NCBI GenBank assembly: GCA_031291475.1
Contig: JARLIY010000132.1
Span: 248,001 to 312,000, forward strand
DNA length: 64,000 bases
Direction of reading: 5' to 3'
Origin: Xanthobacteraceae bacterium
GTDB lineage: Bacteria > Pseudomonadota > Alphaproteobacteria > Rhizobiales > Xanthobacteraceae
Shown piece by piece: positions 40,778 through 49,378 of this stretch. The position numbers were made by a program, and so were the translations under genes. Within the stretch, counting starts at the first letter, position 1; each line of letters begins with the position of its first letter. Under the pieces are notes generated by a model. The model had not been told where the DNA came from. It saw only the letters and a program-made list of their open reading frames with translations, and ran no database searches.

Positions 40778-41872
40778 TCACGCCCACTCGGCCTGCGCTT
40801 CCGCGGCCAGATCGACGGTGCTGTGCACGCCGATATCGTCGAAATGGTCGTCGAGGAAGCGGCGGGCGGCTCGTTTGCCGTTGATGTGCAAGGCTTGGAA
40901 AAAATCGTAATCGGTCGAAATCTTGCTGGCGGCGTCGAGACTGGTGCCGAAGCTGTCGAGCACGATGCGATGGACGTTGACGCGGCGGTATTCGCCGGGC
41001 CCGGTGCCGCGCGGCAGCCGGCCCTGATCGATCAGGCGGGCGACAAATTCGATGGCGCGGTATTCGGAGAGGAGCGAGGAGTTGAAGGTGACCTCGTTGA
41101 TGCGGTTCATGATCTCGCTGGCCGACGTCGGCGTCGCTTGCCGGATCAGCGGATTGATCTGCACCACCACCACATCCTCCGTCTTGGTGGTGCCGAAAAA
41201 CGGAAAGATCACCGGATTGGCGAGATAGCCGCCGTCCCAGTACGGGATACCGTCGATTTCGACGGCACGAAACAAAAGCGGCAGGCAGGCCGACGCCATC
41301 AATGCTTCGGCGGTTATTTTCTCGCGGGAAAAAATGCGGACGCGCCCAGTCTGCACGTTGGTGGCCGAAATAAAGAGCTGCAAGTCGGAAAATCCGCGCA
41401 CCGCATTGAAATCGACGAAACGCTCGAACAGGTCCTTGAGCGGATTGATGTTGAGCGGATTGAAATCGTAGGGCGAAAAATACTTCGACATCATGTCGAG
41501 CCACGCCTGCATGGGCGTGCCTTCGAGCGGAATGAACGACAACATTCGCTCGACCACCGCGCGCTGCAGCGGCGGCAGATTGCCATTATTACTCACCGCG
41601 CGCCAGAAATCGGCCAGCCGCTTTTGCGCTTCCGCAGGCCCACCGCGCGCCAGGCCGTCGGCGAGCATCACCGCATTCACCGCGCCCGCGGACGTGCCGG
41701 AAACACCTTCAAATGTCAGCCGGCCGTCGGTCAAAAGCTGCTCGAGCACGCCCCAGGTGAAAGCGCCGTGCGCGCCGCCGCCCTGCAGCGCCAGATTCAC
41801 GCGCTTGGTCTTTTGCGCCGCCGGCTCCTGGGCGCCTCGGCCGGGCAGCAGCGCCGCGAGAGGATTTTTCAT
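40778..41872 (-). CDS. Patatin-like phospholipase
   Basis: 364 residues. The oxyanion-hole motif is [10 protein letters not shown] (about 29-38), the catalytic serine lies in GTSAG (about 59-63), and the catalytic aspartate in DGG (DGGYLANPV). It therefore has the complete patatin dyad. There is no signal peptide, so it is probably cytoplasmic or membrane-associated. Genes of this type in Hyphomicrobiales often lie next to 3-hydroxybutyrate dehydrogenase and may act on lipids or on PHB granules (inference). Upstream gene bdhA is co-directional, 54 bp away. Confidence 0.9.
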   Translation of the reverse strand: MKNPLAALLPGRGAQEPAAQKTKRVNLALQGGGAHGAFTWGVLEQLLTDGRLTFEGVSGTSAGAVNAVMLADGLARGGPAEAQKRLADFWRAVSNNGNLPPLQRAVVERMLSFIPLEGTPMQAWLDMMSKYFSPYDFNPLNINPLKDLFERFVDFNAVRGFSDLQLFISATNVQTGRVRIFSREKITAEALMASACLPLLFRAVEIDGIPYWDGGYLANPVIFPFFGTTKTEDVVVVQINPLIRQATPTSASEIMNRINEVTFNSSLLSEYRAIEFVARLIDQGRLPRGTGPGEYRRVNVHRIVLDSFGTSLDAASKISTDYDFFQALHINGKRAARRFLDDHFDDIGVHSTVDLAAEAQAEWA

Positions 41873-41926
41873 GACGATGCGCGCCTCACTGTCGCGAGGC
41901 CGGAATTATCGCGCCGTAGTAAAGGT

Positions 41927-42709
41927 TCATTCCGCGGTCCAGCCGCCGTCGATCGACAGATTGGCGCCGGTGATCGCCTTGGCCGAATCGGAGCAAAGAT
42001 ACACGGCAAGCGCGGCCACTTCCTCGACGGTGACGAATTCCTTGGTCGGCTGCGCGGCGAGCAGCACGTCGCGCTTGACCTGCTCCTCGGTCATATTGCG
42101 CGCTTTCATGGTGTCGGGAATTTGCTTCTCGACCAGCGGCGTCCACACATAGCCGGGACTGATGCAATTCACCGTTATGCCGAAGGTGGCGAGTTCGAGC
42201 GCGACCGTCTTGGTGAGCCCGGCAATGCCATGCTTGGCGGACACGTAGGCGGCCTTGAACGGCGAGGCCACCAGCGAATGTGCCGACGCGGTTGAGATGA
42301 TGCGGCCCCATTTGCGCGCTTTCATGCCGGGAACCGCGGCGCGGATGGCGTGGAACGCGGACGAGAGGTTGATGGCGATGATCTGATCCCATTTCTCGAT
42401 CGGGAATTCCTCGATCGGCGAGACGAACTGAATGCCCGCATTGTTGATGAGCACGTCGAGCGAGCCGAAGGTCTTCTCGGTCGTATGCACCATGTCGGCG
42501 ATCTCCGCCGGCTTGGTCATGTCGGCCGGCGAATAGAACGCCCTGACGCCGAATTCCTTCTCGATGCCGACGCGCTCCTTTTCGATCGCCGCCGCATCGC
42601 CAAAACCGTTGATCGTGACGTTGGCGCCCTGCGCCGCCAGGGCGCGGGCGTAGCCCCGTCCGATGCCCGACGTTGAACCGGTGATCAGGGCAGTCTTTCC
42701 CTTGAGCAT
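41927..42709 (-). CDS. bdhA: D-3-hydroxybutyrate dehydrogenase (SDR family)
   Basis: 260 residues from ATG 42709, chosen because GGGG sits 6 nt before it; ATG 42715 is a close alternative. NAD-binding TGSTSGIGRGYARAL at the N-terminus, NNAGIQ, and the catalytic SxxxxxxxxxxxYxxxK (SAHSLVASPFKAAYVSAKHG). The sequence with ADMTKPAEI and PGYVWTPLVEKQIPD is characteristic of bacterial BdhA. It interconverts 3-hydroxybutyrate and acetoacetate in PHB turnover. Divergent from zur; their 195-bp shared upstream region shows no clear operator. Confidence 0.93.
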   Translation of the reverse strand: MLKGKTALITGSTSGIGRGYARALAAQGANVTINGFGDAAAIEKERVGIEKEFGVRAFYSPADMTKPAEIADMVHTTEKTFGSLDVLINNAGIQFVSPIEEFPIEKWDQIIAINLSSAFHAIRAAVPGMKARKWGRIISTASAHSLVASPFKAAYVSAKHGIAGLTKTVALELATFGITVNCISPGYVWTPLVEKQIPDTMKARNMTEEQVKRDVLLAAQPTKEFVTVEEVAALAVYLCSDSAKAITGANLSIDGGWTAE

Positions 42710-42904
42710 GGTCATCCCCAATTGAAGCAATGCGCCTTGCGGAAAGGCCTCAATGCCTGGCTTTTGCGCAAGCGGGCGGCAATCTGAGACGCTTTTTGCT
42801 GCGGCGCAACATAAATCTGCCGTGGCTTACGTTTTCGCTATAACGAACCGAATCGCTACAATGCCAATGGGACTGGGCGAACGCCGCGAAACTGGGGCTG
42901 AGGA

Positions 42905-43393
42905 ATGACCGCGATGCCGCAAGTGATTTTCCCGGCGCCCGATCACGATCACAAAAGCTGCACGAGCGCCGCCCTCACCCATGCCGAGGAGCTCTGCGCG
43001 GCGCGCTCGCAGCGGCTGACGCCGATGCGCCGTCAGGTGCTCGAGACTTTGCTGGCGAGCCACAAGCCGCTCGGTGCCTACGAAATCATGGAGCGGCTCG
43101 GAGACCACGGGCGGCCGGCGCCGATCACGGTTTATCGCGCGCTCGATTTTTTGCGCGACAACGGGCTCGTCCATCGGATCGAGAGCCGGAACGCGTTCGT
43201 CGCCTGCGTGCACGAGCACACCGACAGCGATCCCGTGGTGTTTCTGATCTGCGAACATTGCGGCGCAGTCGGCGAAGCCACCGGCAGCGCGGTTGCCGAA
43301 GCGCTGAAGACTTCGTGCCGCGCGGCGGGCTTTGCGCCAAAAAGCCCGGTCATCGAAATCGCCGGCATTTGCTCGCATTGCCGCGAACGCTGA
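42905..43393 (+). CDS. zur: Fur-family regulator, probably Zur
   Basis: 162 residues. N-terminal winged helix: AARSQRLTPMRRQVLETLLASHKPLGAYEIMERLG then PITVYRALDFLRDNGLVHRIES. C-terminal dimerisation domain with the structural-zinc motifs CEHCG and CSHC, plus a His-rich DHDHKSC near the N-terminus. GAYEI, PITVYRALDFL and NAFVAC resemble Zur rather than Fur, Mur or Irr, so zinc-uptake control is the most likely role. GAGGA just before ATG 42905 could serve this start or ATG 42914. Confidence 0.82.
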   Translation: MTAMPQVIFPAPDHDHKSCTSAALTHAEELCAARSQRLTPMRRQVLETLLASHKPLGAYEIMERLGDHGRPAPITVYRALDFLRDNGLVHRIESRNAFVACVHEHTDSDPVVFLICEHCGAVGEATGSAVAEALKTSCRAAGFAPKSPVIEIAGICSHCRER

Positions 43394-43425
43394 CCCACCT
43401 TTTCGAAATCTGAAATTCAGGCTCA

Positions 43426-44322
43426 GTGGCGCAATCCCCGCAGTCCCGTCCGCTCGACGCGCTCGCCGTCACGGTGATGCTCATATTGTGCCTGACCTGG
43501 GGTTTCAATCAGGTCGCGGTCAAGCTCGCGATCCATGACATTCCGCCGCTGATCCAGTCGGCGAGCCGCTCATTCATCGCGGCGATATTCGTCGGACTGT
43601 GGACGCAAGCGCGCGGCATCGCCCTGTTCAAGCGCGACGGTACGTTACTGCCCGGCCTTGCCGCCGGTTTTTTGTTCGCGCTCGAGTTTTTGCTCATCTA
43701 TCGCGGTCTGATTTGGACCACGGCGACGCGGGCGACGCTATTCATTTATCTCGCCCCGTTTTTCGTCGTGATCGGATCGCGCTGGTTCGTTCCGGGGGAT
43801 CGTTTTCATCCCTCGCAGTGGTTCGGTCTGGCTTTGTCCTTCGCCGGCATCGCCGTCGCGTTCGGCCTGCCGACGCCGGCGACCGACCCGCATCAGATAT
43901 TGGGCGACCTGATGATGGTCGGGGCCGCGGCGGCATGGGCGCCGACAACTCTGGTCATCAAGGCGAGCGCGCTCAACCGGGTCAGCGCCGAGAAGACGTT
44001 GCTCTACCAGCTTTCGGTCTCGGCGCCGCTCCTGGCGATCGGCGCACTGGTGTTCGGTGAGCACATCGAGACAATGCCATCGGCGCTCGCGCTCGGCGCC
44101 ATTGCCTACCAGATCGTTTGGGTGGTGAGCGTGACCTATCTGGTCTGGTTTGTGCTGATTGTGCGCTATTCGGCGGCCAGATTGTCGGCTTTCACCTTCC
44201 TGACCCCGCTGTTCGGCGTCGCCGCCGGTCACCTCGTTCTGCGCGAGCCTTTGACCCCACCTTTTGCCTTGGCGGTGGCCCTCGTCGCCGTCGGCTTGGT
44301 CCTCGTAAACCGGCCGCGATGA
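43426..44322 (+). CDS. EamA/DMT-superfamily transporter
   Basis: 298 residues with ten hydrophobic segments and two EamA repeats (about 15-145 and 160-295). Typical features: LTWGFNQVAVKLAI in the first helix, GLIWTTATRATLFIYLAPFFVVI (end of repeat 1) and FTFLTPLFGVAAGHLVLREPLTP (end of repeat 2). Start GTG 43426, 32 bp after zur. Substrate unknown; zur-linkage alone does not make it a zinc transporter. Drug/metabolite exporter is the family norm. Confidence 0.88.
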   Translation: MAQSPQSRPLDALAVTVMLILCLTWGFNQVAVKLAIHDIPPLIQSASRSFIAAIFVGLWTQARGIALFKRDGTLLPGLAAGFLFALEFLLIYRGLIWTTATRATLFIYLAPFFVVIGSRWFVPGDRFHPSQWFGLALSFAGIAVAFGLPTPATDPHQILGDLMMVGAAAAWAPTTLVIKASALNRVSAEKTLLYQLSVSAPLLAIGALVFGEHIETMPSALALGAIAYQIVWVVSVTYLVWFVLIVRYSAARLSAFTFLTPLFGVAAGHLVLREPLTPPFALAVALVAVGLVLVNRPR

Positions 44323-44416
44323 GGCTATATCGAGGGTAAATCACCTACCCCGCATAGGGGTGCCCTCGTCCACTGGATAATCGAGGGTTGTGCCGCGCCG
44401 CCTTAAAGGACTGCCA

Positions 44417-45676
44417 ATGATGGAATTTCCCCGCCCCGCCGAACGGCACCGCACCGTCGCCGTCAAGGTCGGCAACGTCACCGTCGGCGGCGGCGCGCCG
44501 GTCGTCGTGCAATCGATGACCAACACCGATACCGCCGACGCCGAGGGAACGGCGAAGCAGGTAGCGGCGCTGGCGCGCGCCGGCTCGGAATTGGTTCGCA
44601 TCACCGTCGACCGCGACGAGGCCGCCGCCGCCGTGCCGCACATCAAGGAGCGGCTGCTGCGCATGAATGTCGACGTGCCGATCGTCGGCGATTTCCACTA
44701 TATCGGCCACAAGCTCCTCGCCGATCATCCGGCCTGCGCCGAAGCGCTCGACAAATATCGCATCAATCCCGGCAATGTGGGCTTCAAGGAAAAGAAGGAC
44801 CGGCAATTCTCCGCCATCGTCGAGACCGCGATCCGCTACGACAAGCCGGTGCGCATCGGCGCCAATTGGGGCTCGCTCGATCAGGAACTGCTCACGCATT
44901 TGATGGACGAGAATTCCCGCTCGAACAATCCGGTCGACGCGCGCGACGTGACGCGCGAAGCCATGGTGCAGTCGGCGCTGTTGTCGGCCGCGCGCGCCGA
45001 AGAGATCGGCTTGCCGCGATCGAAGATCATCATCTCCGGCAAAGTCTCGGCGGTGCAAGATCTGATCGCGGTCTATGGCGAGCTGGCGCGGCGTTCCGAT
45101 TATGCGCTGCATCTCGGGCTGACCGAAGCCGGCATGGGCTCGAAAGGTATCGTCGCCTCGTCCGCGGCCATGGGCGTGCTGCTGCAACAGGGCATCGGCG
45201 ACACCATTCGCATCTCGCTGACGCCGGAGCCGAACGGCGACCGCACTTTGGAAGTGAAAGTCGCGCAGGAGCTGTTGCAGACGCTCGGCTTGCGCACCTT
45301 CGTGCCGCTGGTCGCCGCCTGTCCGGGCTGCGGCCGCACCACGTCCACAACTTTTCAGGAGCTCGCCGCCAGCATCCAGAACTTCATCCGCGACTCGATG
45401 CCGGAATGGAAGACGCGCTATCCCGGCGTCGAGGGCCTCAACGTCGCGGTGATGGGCTGCATCGTCAACGGCCCGGGTGAGTCAAAGCATGCCGATATCG
45501 GCATCTCGCTTCCCGGCACCGGCGAAGCGCCGGCCGCGCCGGTCTTCATCGATGGCAAGAAGGCGATGACATTGCGCGGCCCGACCGTCTCCGCCGATTT
45601 CCAGAAGATCGTGATCGATTATATCGAGCGGCGCTTCGGCGCGCGCGCCAGCGCCGGGCAGACCGCGGCGGAGTAG
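44417..45676 (+). CDS. ispG: 4-hydroxy-3-methylbut-2-enyl diphosphate synthase (IspG)
   Basis: 419 residues from ATG 44417, chosen because AAAGGA precedes it; a nine-codon extension to GTG 44390 is rejected. The enzyme converts MEcPP to HMBPP in the MEP isoprenoid pathway. TIM-barrel start [24 protein letters not shown]; the [4Fe-4S] ligands lie in [16 protein letters not shown] and [10 protein letters not shown]. Length fits alphaproteobacterial IspG. Hairpin-forming sequence accccgcataggggt lies upstream. Confidence 0.95.
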   Translation: MMEFPRPAERHRTVAVKVGNVTVGGGAPVVVQSMTNTDTADAEGTAKQVAALARAGSELVRITVDRDEAAAAVPHIKERLLRMNVDVPIVGDFHYIGHKLLADHPACAEALDKYRINPGNVGFKEKKDRQFSAIVETAIRYDKPVRIGANWGSLDQELLTHLMDENSRSNNPVDARDVTREAMVQSALLSAARAEEIGLPRSKIIISGKVSAVQDLIAVYGELARRSDYALHLGLTEAGMGSKGIVASSAAMGVLLQQGIGDTIRISLTPEPNGDRTLEVKVAQELLQTLGLRTFVPLVAACPGCGRTTSTTFQELAASIQNFIRDSMPEWKTRYPGVEGLNVAVMGCIVNGPGESKHADIGISLPGTGEAPAAPVFIDGKKAMTLRGPTVSADFQKIVIDYIERRFGARASAGQTAAE

Positions 45677-45727
45677 GCTTCGTCGACATCGTCTCGAAGC
45701 GCACGCCGCCGCAGCAAAGACTTTGGT

Positions 45728-46174
45728 TTAGTCTTCCTTCTCGTTCGGGTCGCCCTTGCCGGTCTCGATCAGGCTGCGCAGGCTGTCGTTGATGTAAAAG
45801 CCCCAAGCGCCGGCGCACTTGCCGTAGCATTCGATGGCCGGGCGCAGGCCGACATGGGTAAAGCGCAGTTCCGTTTTGTCGCCCTTCTTGGCGATCTCAA
45901 AGACGATATCGGTGCCGTTCCACTCGGCTTTGTCCTTGACGAAATTGATGGCGGCGTCTTTGACGTGCCAGGTCACCTTCTTGCCGGGCACGAGCTCGGT
46001 GATCTTCTGGGTGCTGCGATGAAGATCCTGGTAGCGGTAGGTAAATTCCGCACCGAGTTGGTCGGTGCGGCCGTCAATTTCCCCTGACCACCAACCGCGA
46101 ACATTGTTGACGGCGGCGCAGACTTCTTCAGGCGATTGGTCGACCGTAAAGGTCGTGGTGTAATTGTTGCTCAT
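45728..46174 (-). CDS. SRPBCC (AHSA1/START-like) domain protein
   Basis: 148 residues from ATG 46174, chosen for its strong GAGGAG site; the nine-codon extension upstream is rejected. Pattern: YTTTFTVDQSPEEVCAAVNNVRGWWSGEIDG at the start, GAEFTYRYQDLHRSTQKITEL, and LRFTHVGLRPAIECYGKCAGAWGFYI with the final long helix. It is a hydrophobic-ligand-binding fold; no catalytic residue can be assigned. It is the last gene of the minus-strand cassette 47,380-45,728, with a copy of the cassette's 15-bp element 86 bp upstream of its start, so it may have its own promoter. Confidence 0.88.
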   Translation of the reverse strand: MSNNYTTTFTVDQSPEEVCAAVNNVRGWWSGEIDGRTDQLGAEFTYRYQDLHRSTQKITELVPGKKVTWHVKDAAINFVKDKAEWNGTDIVFEIAKKGDKTELRFTHVGLRPAIECYGKCAGAWGFYINDSLRSLIETGKGDPNEKED

Positions 46175-46259
46175 GGCTCGCTCCTCTTTCTTTCCGCTCA
46201 TCTGCGAGCCGGCCTGCCGGCCGGCGTCGTGAGATAGATTAGGTGGCCGCCATCGGAGG

Positions 46260-46274
46260 GCGGGAGTGACAAGT
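46260..46274. promoter_or_regulatory. Second copy of the 15-bp cassette element (half-site)
   Basis: gcgggagtgacaagt here is identical to 47,412-47,426. On the minus strand it reads acttgtcactcccgc, 86-100 nt upstream of the SRPBCC start. Only the GTGACAA half of the dyad is present. Confidence 0.55.
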
Positions 46275-46288
46275 ATGTCGGGATTGGT

Positions 46289-47035
46289 TCAGCGCTCGTC
46301 GGTTGCCAAGTCGGAATACCCGGCCTTCACGCGAGGCCACTGGACGATGGGACGTCCATCGGTGCGGTAAGGGTGCACGCGTTTGGGCAGTTGCGGCCAG
46401 CCGGCCGGCGAGTCCTCCCACGCCTCCTGCCGCCCGTAAACGGTCAGGTCAAGCAACCGACAGCTGTTATCCATTGCCTCGACGCCGCGCCGCGTCGTCC
46501 AGTAAGTCTCAAAGACCTTGGATCCTTGTCGCAGGTAGCAAACGATATGCATCATGCCCACCTCGCGTCCAACAAGGAGAGTGTCGAGCGAGTCCCGGGG
46601 CGCCGAGTACCAAGGCATCTCCCAGCCCATGAAGTCGCGGTACCGGGCGCTCTCTTCGTATGGACCTTGGCAGAATGTGGCGTAGGTGACGTCGCGAGAA
46701 TGAATGAAGGATAGCTCGCGGACCTGCGACGTATAGAAAGTGCAACCCTCACACTGCTCCGGCGCAGGGTGACCGGCGTGCCACATAAAGTAGTAGGCGA
46801 TGAGCAGCCGGCGTCCCTCGAACGCGTCCAACAGTGTCACTTTCCCACGCTCACCAATGAGCGGTGTCGTGCTATCCACTTCGACCATCGGGAGCCGCCG
46901 GCGGGCAGCCGCAATGGCGTCGCATTCTCGCGTGTGAGCTTTCTCTCGAAGGCGCAACGCGTCGAGCTCCGCCTGGAAGGTGCTCCGATCGACGACCTTA
47001 GGGGCTGCAAGTTCATCTCTTATGATGTCTTTCAT
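46289..47035 (-). CDS. DUF899 family thioredoxin-like protein
   Basis: 248 residues. DUF899 pattern: an N-terminal helical region (LDALRLREKAHTRECDAIAAARRRLPMVEV), LLDAFEGRRLLIAYYFMWHAG, then the cysteine pair CEGC in PEQCEGCTFYTSQVREL at the position of the thioredoxin active site, and YGRQEAWEDSPAGWPQ near the end. Function is not established; the family is predicted to be a redox protein or dithiol oxidoreductase-like. GGAGAG lies just before ATG 47035. Second gene in the minus-strand cassette, 69 bp after the small membrane protein. Confidence 0.88.
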   Translation of the reverse strand: MKDIIRDELAAPKVVDRSTFQAELDALRLREKAHTRECDAIAAARRRLPMVEVDSTTPLIGERGKVTLLDAFEGRRLLIAYYFMWHAGHPAPEQCEGCTFYTSQVRELSFIHSRDVTYATFCQGPYEESARYRDFMGWEMPWYSAPRDSLDTLLVGREVGMMHIVCYLRQGSKVFETYWTTRRGVEAMDNSCRLLDLTVYGRQEAWEDSPAGWPQLPKRVHPYRTDGRPIVQWPRVKAGYSDLATDER

Positions 47036-47104
47036 TGTTCTCTCCGTCCTCGCTCACGTTCTTCAAGAACACATTGCTCGTCTCAGCCGCTGATGTGCAT
47101 TGGA

Positions 47105-47380
47105 TTAAAGCGGTGCGCCGCTTTGCCAACGGGAAATGAGCTTCAGCCAAGGCGCGCAATGGAAGGCGCTCATCAGCAGATACATCGGGACCATTCCACT
47201 CAGCGGCGACGCACCGTGGACCATCGAGCAAACGACGTCCTGCGAGCCAAATAGGCCCGTCGCGACCGCCACGATTGCGAAAGCCGGCGCAGCCGCCAGG
47301 CACAGCCAATCGGCCGCGACAGCGCCGCGGTCGCGCGCGGCGCCCCACTCGTCGGTTTTCCTGATCGCGTGTGTTTTCAT
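47105..47380 (-). CDS. Small multi-pass membrane protein, unknown function
   Basis: 91 residues with about two hydrophobic segments: ADWLCLAAAPAFAIVAVATG and SGMVPMYLLMSAFHCAPWLKLI. The start KTDEWGAARDRGAVAADWLCLAAAP and the motif HGASPLSGMVPMYLLMSAFH look like a conserved small family, and amino-acid use is unlike a shadow frame. No ribosome site is visible before ATG 47380, so it could be leaderless. It is divergent from the two-wHTH regulator, sharing a 59-bp region that holds the TTGTCAC-N9-GTGACAA dyad. Confidence 0.7.
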   Translation of the reverse strand: MKTHAIRKTDEWGAARDRGAVAADWLCLAAAPAFAIVAVATGLFGSQDVVCSMVHGASPLSGMVPMYLLMSAFHCAPWLKLISRWQSGAPL

Positions 47381-47401
47381 GGTCAGTTAGATTGGCCATG
47401 A

Positions 47402-47424
47402 TTGTCACAGAGCGGGAGTGACAA
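47402..47424. promoter_or_regulatory. Candidate operator: TTGTCAC-N9-GTGACAA dyad in a divergent promoter
   Basis: A perfect 7-bp inverted repeat (47402-47408 and 47418-47424) lies in the short intergenic region between the small membrane protein gene and the regulator gene. The right half and its flank (47412-47426) recur at 46,260-46,274. It may be bound by the adjacent regulator, or on the minus strand TTGTCAC may be the -35 of an alternative-sigma promoter. Confidence 0.55.
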
Positions 47425-47439
47425 GTGTGGCGGATTTCG

Positions 47440-48660
47440 ATGGACTCGTTGATCACGGCGGCGGCGCAGGCGCTCGCGGCGGGTGACCCGCTCGGCGCGT
47501 TGAAACGGGTTTCGCTGCGCGACGACGCGCCGGCGCTAGCGCTTCGCGGCATCGCGATGGCGCAGCTCGGCGAGCTCGATCGGGCGAAAACGCTGCTGCA
47601 CAAGGCCGTTAGAACTTTCAGTCCGCGCGAGGCGGTGGCGCGCGCGAGGTGCGCCGTCGCCGAGGCCGAGATCGCGCTCGTTTCGCGCGATCTCACCTGG
47701 CCGGCGAAGACGCTGGACGCGGCGCGGGCGACGCTCGAACAGCACGGCGACCGCCTGAATGCCGCACATGCGCGCTATCTCGAAATCCGGCGCCTGGTCT
47801 TGATCGGTCGCCTCGACGAGGCCGAGCGCAAGCTCGCCGACCTTGACCCCGCGCCCTTCCCGCCGGCGTCGCGCGCCGCCCACGAACTGGTTGTCGCCGG
47901 GATCGCCATGCGGCGCGTCCGCGCAAAAGCCGCGCACGCGGCACTCGCCCGCGCCGAACGCAGCGCGCGCGAAGCCCGCATCCCCGCACTCATCGCCGAA
48001 GTCGAGAGCGCGTCGAAGATTCTGAAGACGCCTGCGGCGCGCCTGATCGGGCGTGGCAGCGAAAAGTTGGTCGTGCTCGACGACGTCGAGACTTTGTTCG
48101 AATCGAACGCGCTCGTCATCGATGCCTGCCGTCATGCGGTGCGCGTGGGAGGCACAGTGGTCTCGCTGGCGACGCGTCCGGTCCTTTTAGCGCTCGCACG
48201 CGCGCTTGGCGAAGCATGGCCGGGAGACGTGTCGAGGAGCACGCTCATCGCAAGCGCCTTCCGCGCCAGGTTCACCGACGAATCGCACCGCGTGCGGTTG
48301 CGCGTGGAAATCGGGCGGCTGCGCAAAAAGCTTCGCGTATTCGCGGACGTGAATGCGACAGAGCAAGGATTTGCGCTGGTGCCGCGCCGCTTACGCGATG
48401 TCGTTGTGCTGGCGCGGCCGATGGAAGAGGAGCATGCGGACGTGCTCGCCTTTCTCACCGACGGCGAGTCGTGGTCCAGCTCGGCGCTTGCGTTGGCGCT
48501 GGGCGAGAGCCAGCGTACGGTGCAGCGGGCGCTCGACTCGCTTGCCGCGGCCGGCAAGGTGCAGCCGTTCGGTCGCGCACGAGCGCGCCGTTGGATGACC
48601 CCGCCGGTGCCGGGATTCACGACGACTTTGTTACTCCCCGCACCGCTGCCGGATAATTAG
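47440..48660 (+). CDS. Regulator with helical N-terminal domain and two winged-helix domains
   Basis: 406 residues from ATG 47440; GTG 47425 would add five. Residues about 1-190 form an alanine/arginine-rich helical solenoid, TPR-like (ALALRGIAMAQLGELDRAKTLLHKAV). Around 220-310 is an OmpR-type winged helix (RPVLLALARALGEAWPGDVSRSTLIASAFRARF... VRLRVEIGRLRKKL). Around 330-390 is a second HTH of MarR/GntR type (DGESWSSSALALALGESQRTVQRALDSLAAAGKVQPFGRARARRW). No receiver or ligand domain is recognised. Divergent from the membrane-protein/DUF899/SRPBCC genes and 9 bp ahead of the propeller gene, so it probably controls both. I do not know a named member. Confidence 0.75.
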   Translation: MDSLITAAAQALAAGDPLGALKRVSLRDDAPALALRGIAMAQLGELDRAKTLLHKAVRTFSPREAVARARCAVAEAEIALVSRDLTWPAKTLDAARATLEQHGDRLNAAHARYLEIRRLVLIGRLDEAERKLADLDPAPFPPASRAAHELVVAGIAMRRVRAKAAHAALARAERSAREARIPALIAEVESASKILKTPAARLIGRGSEKLVVLDDVETLFESNALVIDACRHAVRVGGTVVSLATRPVLLALARALGEAWPGDVSRSTLIASAFRARFTDESHRVRLRVEIGRLRKKLRVFADVNATEQGFALVPRRLRDVVVLARPMEEEHADVLAFLTDGESWSSSALALALGESQRTVQRALDSLAAAGKVQPFGRARARRWMTPPVPGFTTTLLLPAPLPDN

Positions 48661-48669
48661 GATGGCACC

Positions 48670-49314
48670 ATGAAACGAGCAGCCGCCGAAATTCTCCGTG
48701 AGCATGGGCCCTTTCCCGGCGCCAACCGCGTGAATGGCGTCACCTACGACGGCGACAAAGTCTGGTTTGCGTGCGGCGACAAGCTGCACGCTCTCGACCC
48801 GGCGAGTGGAAAGATCGACCGCTCGATCGATGTCGCTTCGCACGCAGGAACGGCATTCGACGGCCAGCACCTGTTTCAGATCGCCGAGGACCGCATCCAG
48901 AAGATCGATCCGAAAACCGGCCGCGTGCTCTCAACCATCCCGGCGCCCAGCGGCGGCGGCTCGGGCCTCGCGTGGGCCGAAGGAACGCTCTGGGTAGGGC
49001 AGTATCGGAATCGGAAGATCCATCAAGTCGATCCGCAAACGGGGGCTATCCTTCGCACAATTGAGTCCAACCGCTTCGTCACCGGAGTGACCTGGGTCGA
49101 CGGCGAACTTTGGCACGGCACCTGGGAAGGTGAAGAGAGCGACGTGCGGCGGGTGGATCCGCAAACGGGAGAGGTCCTGGAAAAGCTCGACATGCCGCCT
49201 GGTACGGGCGTGTCGGGCCTTGAGTCCGACGGCGGCGACCGGTTCTTTTGCGGCGGCGGGAGCAGCGGCAAGGTGAGAGTCGTTCGCCGACCGAAGCGCC
49301 GCACCGCGGCTTAG
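48670..49314 (+). CDS. Beta-propeller protein (YncE/glutamine cyclotransferase-like)
   Basis: 214 residues. Four repeats with a D-P-x-(S/T)-G turn are visible: ALDPASGKI, KIDPKTGRV, QVDPQTGAI and RVDPQTGEV, each in a beta-strand-rich unit (VNGVTYDGDKVWFAC, GSGLAWAEGTLWVGQY, VTGVTWVDGELWHGTW). This is a small propeller, with no signal peptide, so probably cytoplasmic. Similarity in style to YncE/Vgb-type and glutamine cyclotransferase propellers does not prove function. Starts 9 bp after the regulator gene and is probably co-transcribed with it. Confidence 0.8.
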   Translation: MKRAAAEILREHGPFPGANRVNGVTYDGDKVWFACGDKLHALDPASGKIDRSIDVASHAGTAFDGQHLFQIAEDRIQKIDPKTGRVLSTIPAPSGGGSGLAWAEGTLWVGQYRNRKIHQVDPQTGAILRTIESNRFVTGVTWVDGELWHGTWEGEESDVRRVDPQTGEVLEKLDMPPGTGVSGLESDGGDRFFCGGGSSGKVRVVRRPKRRTAA

Positions 49315-49378
49315 AGCAGTGAAGAAACCGGATGACGGGTGAGCGATCCTGCGAAGCCACGCGGTAGTCGGCGCGCAT

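Noticed and set aside
42710-42904. Zur box in the bdhA-zur gap
   Set aside because: ttcgctataacgaa is only weakly dyadic and unlike the A/T-rich Zur palindrome.
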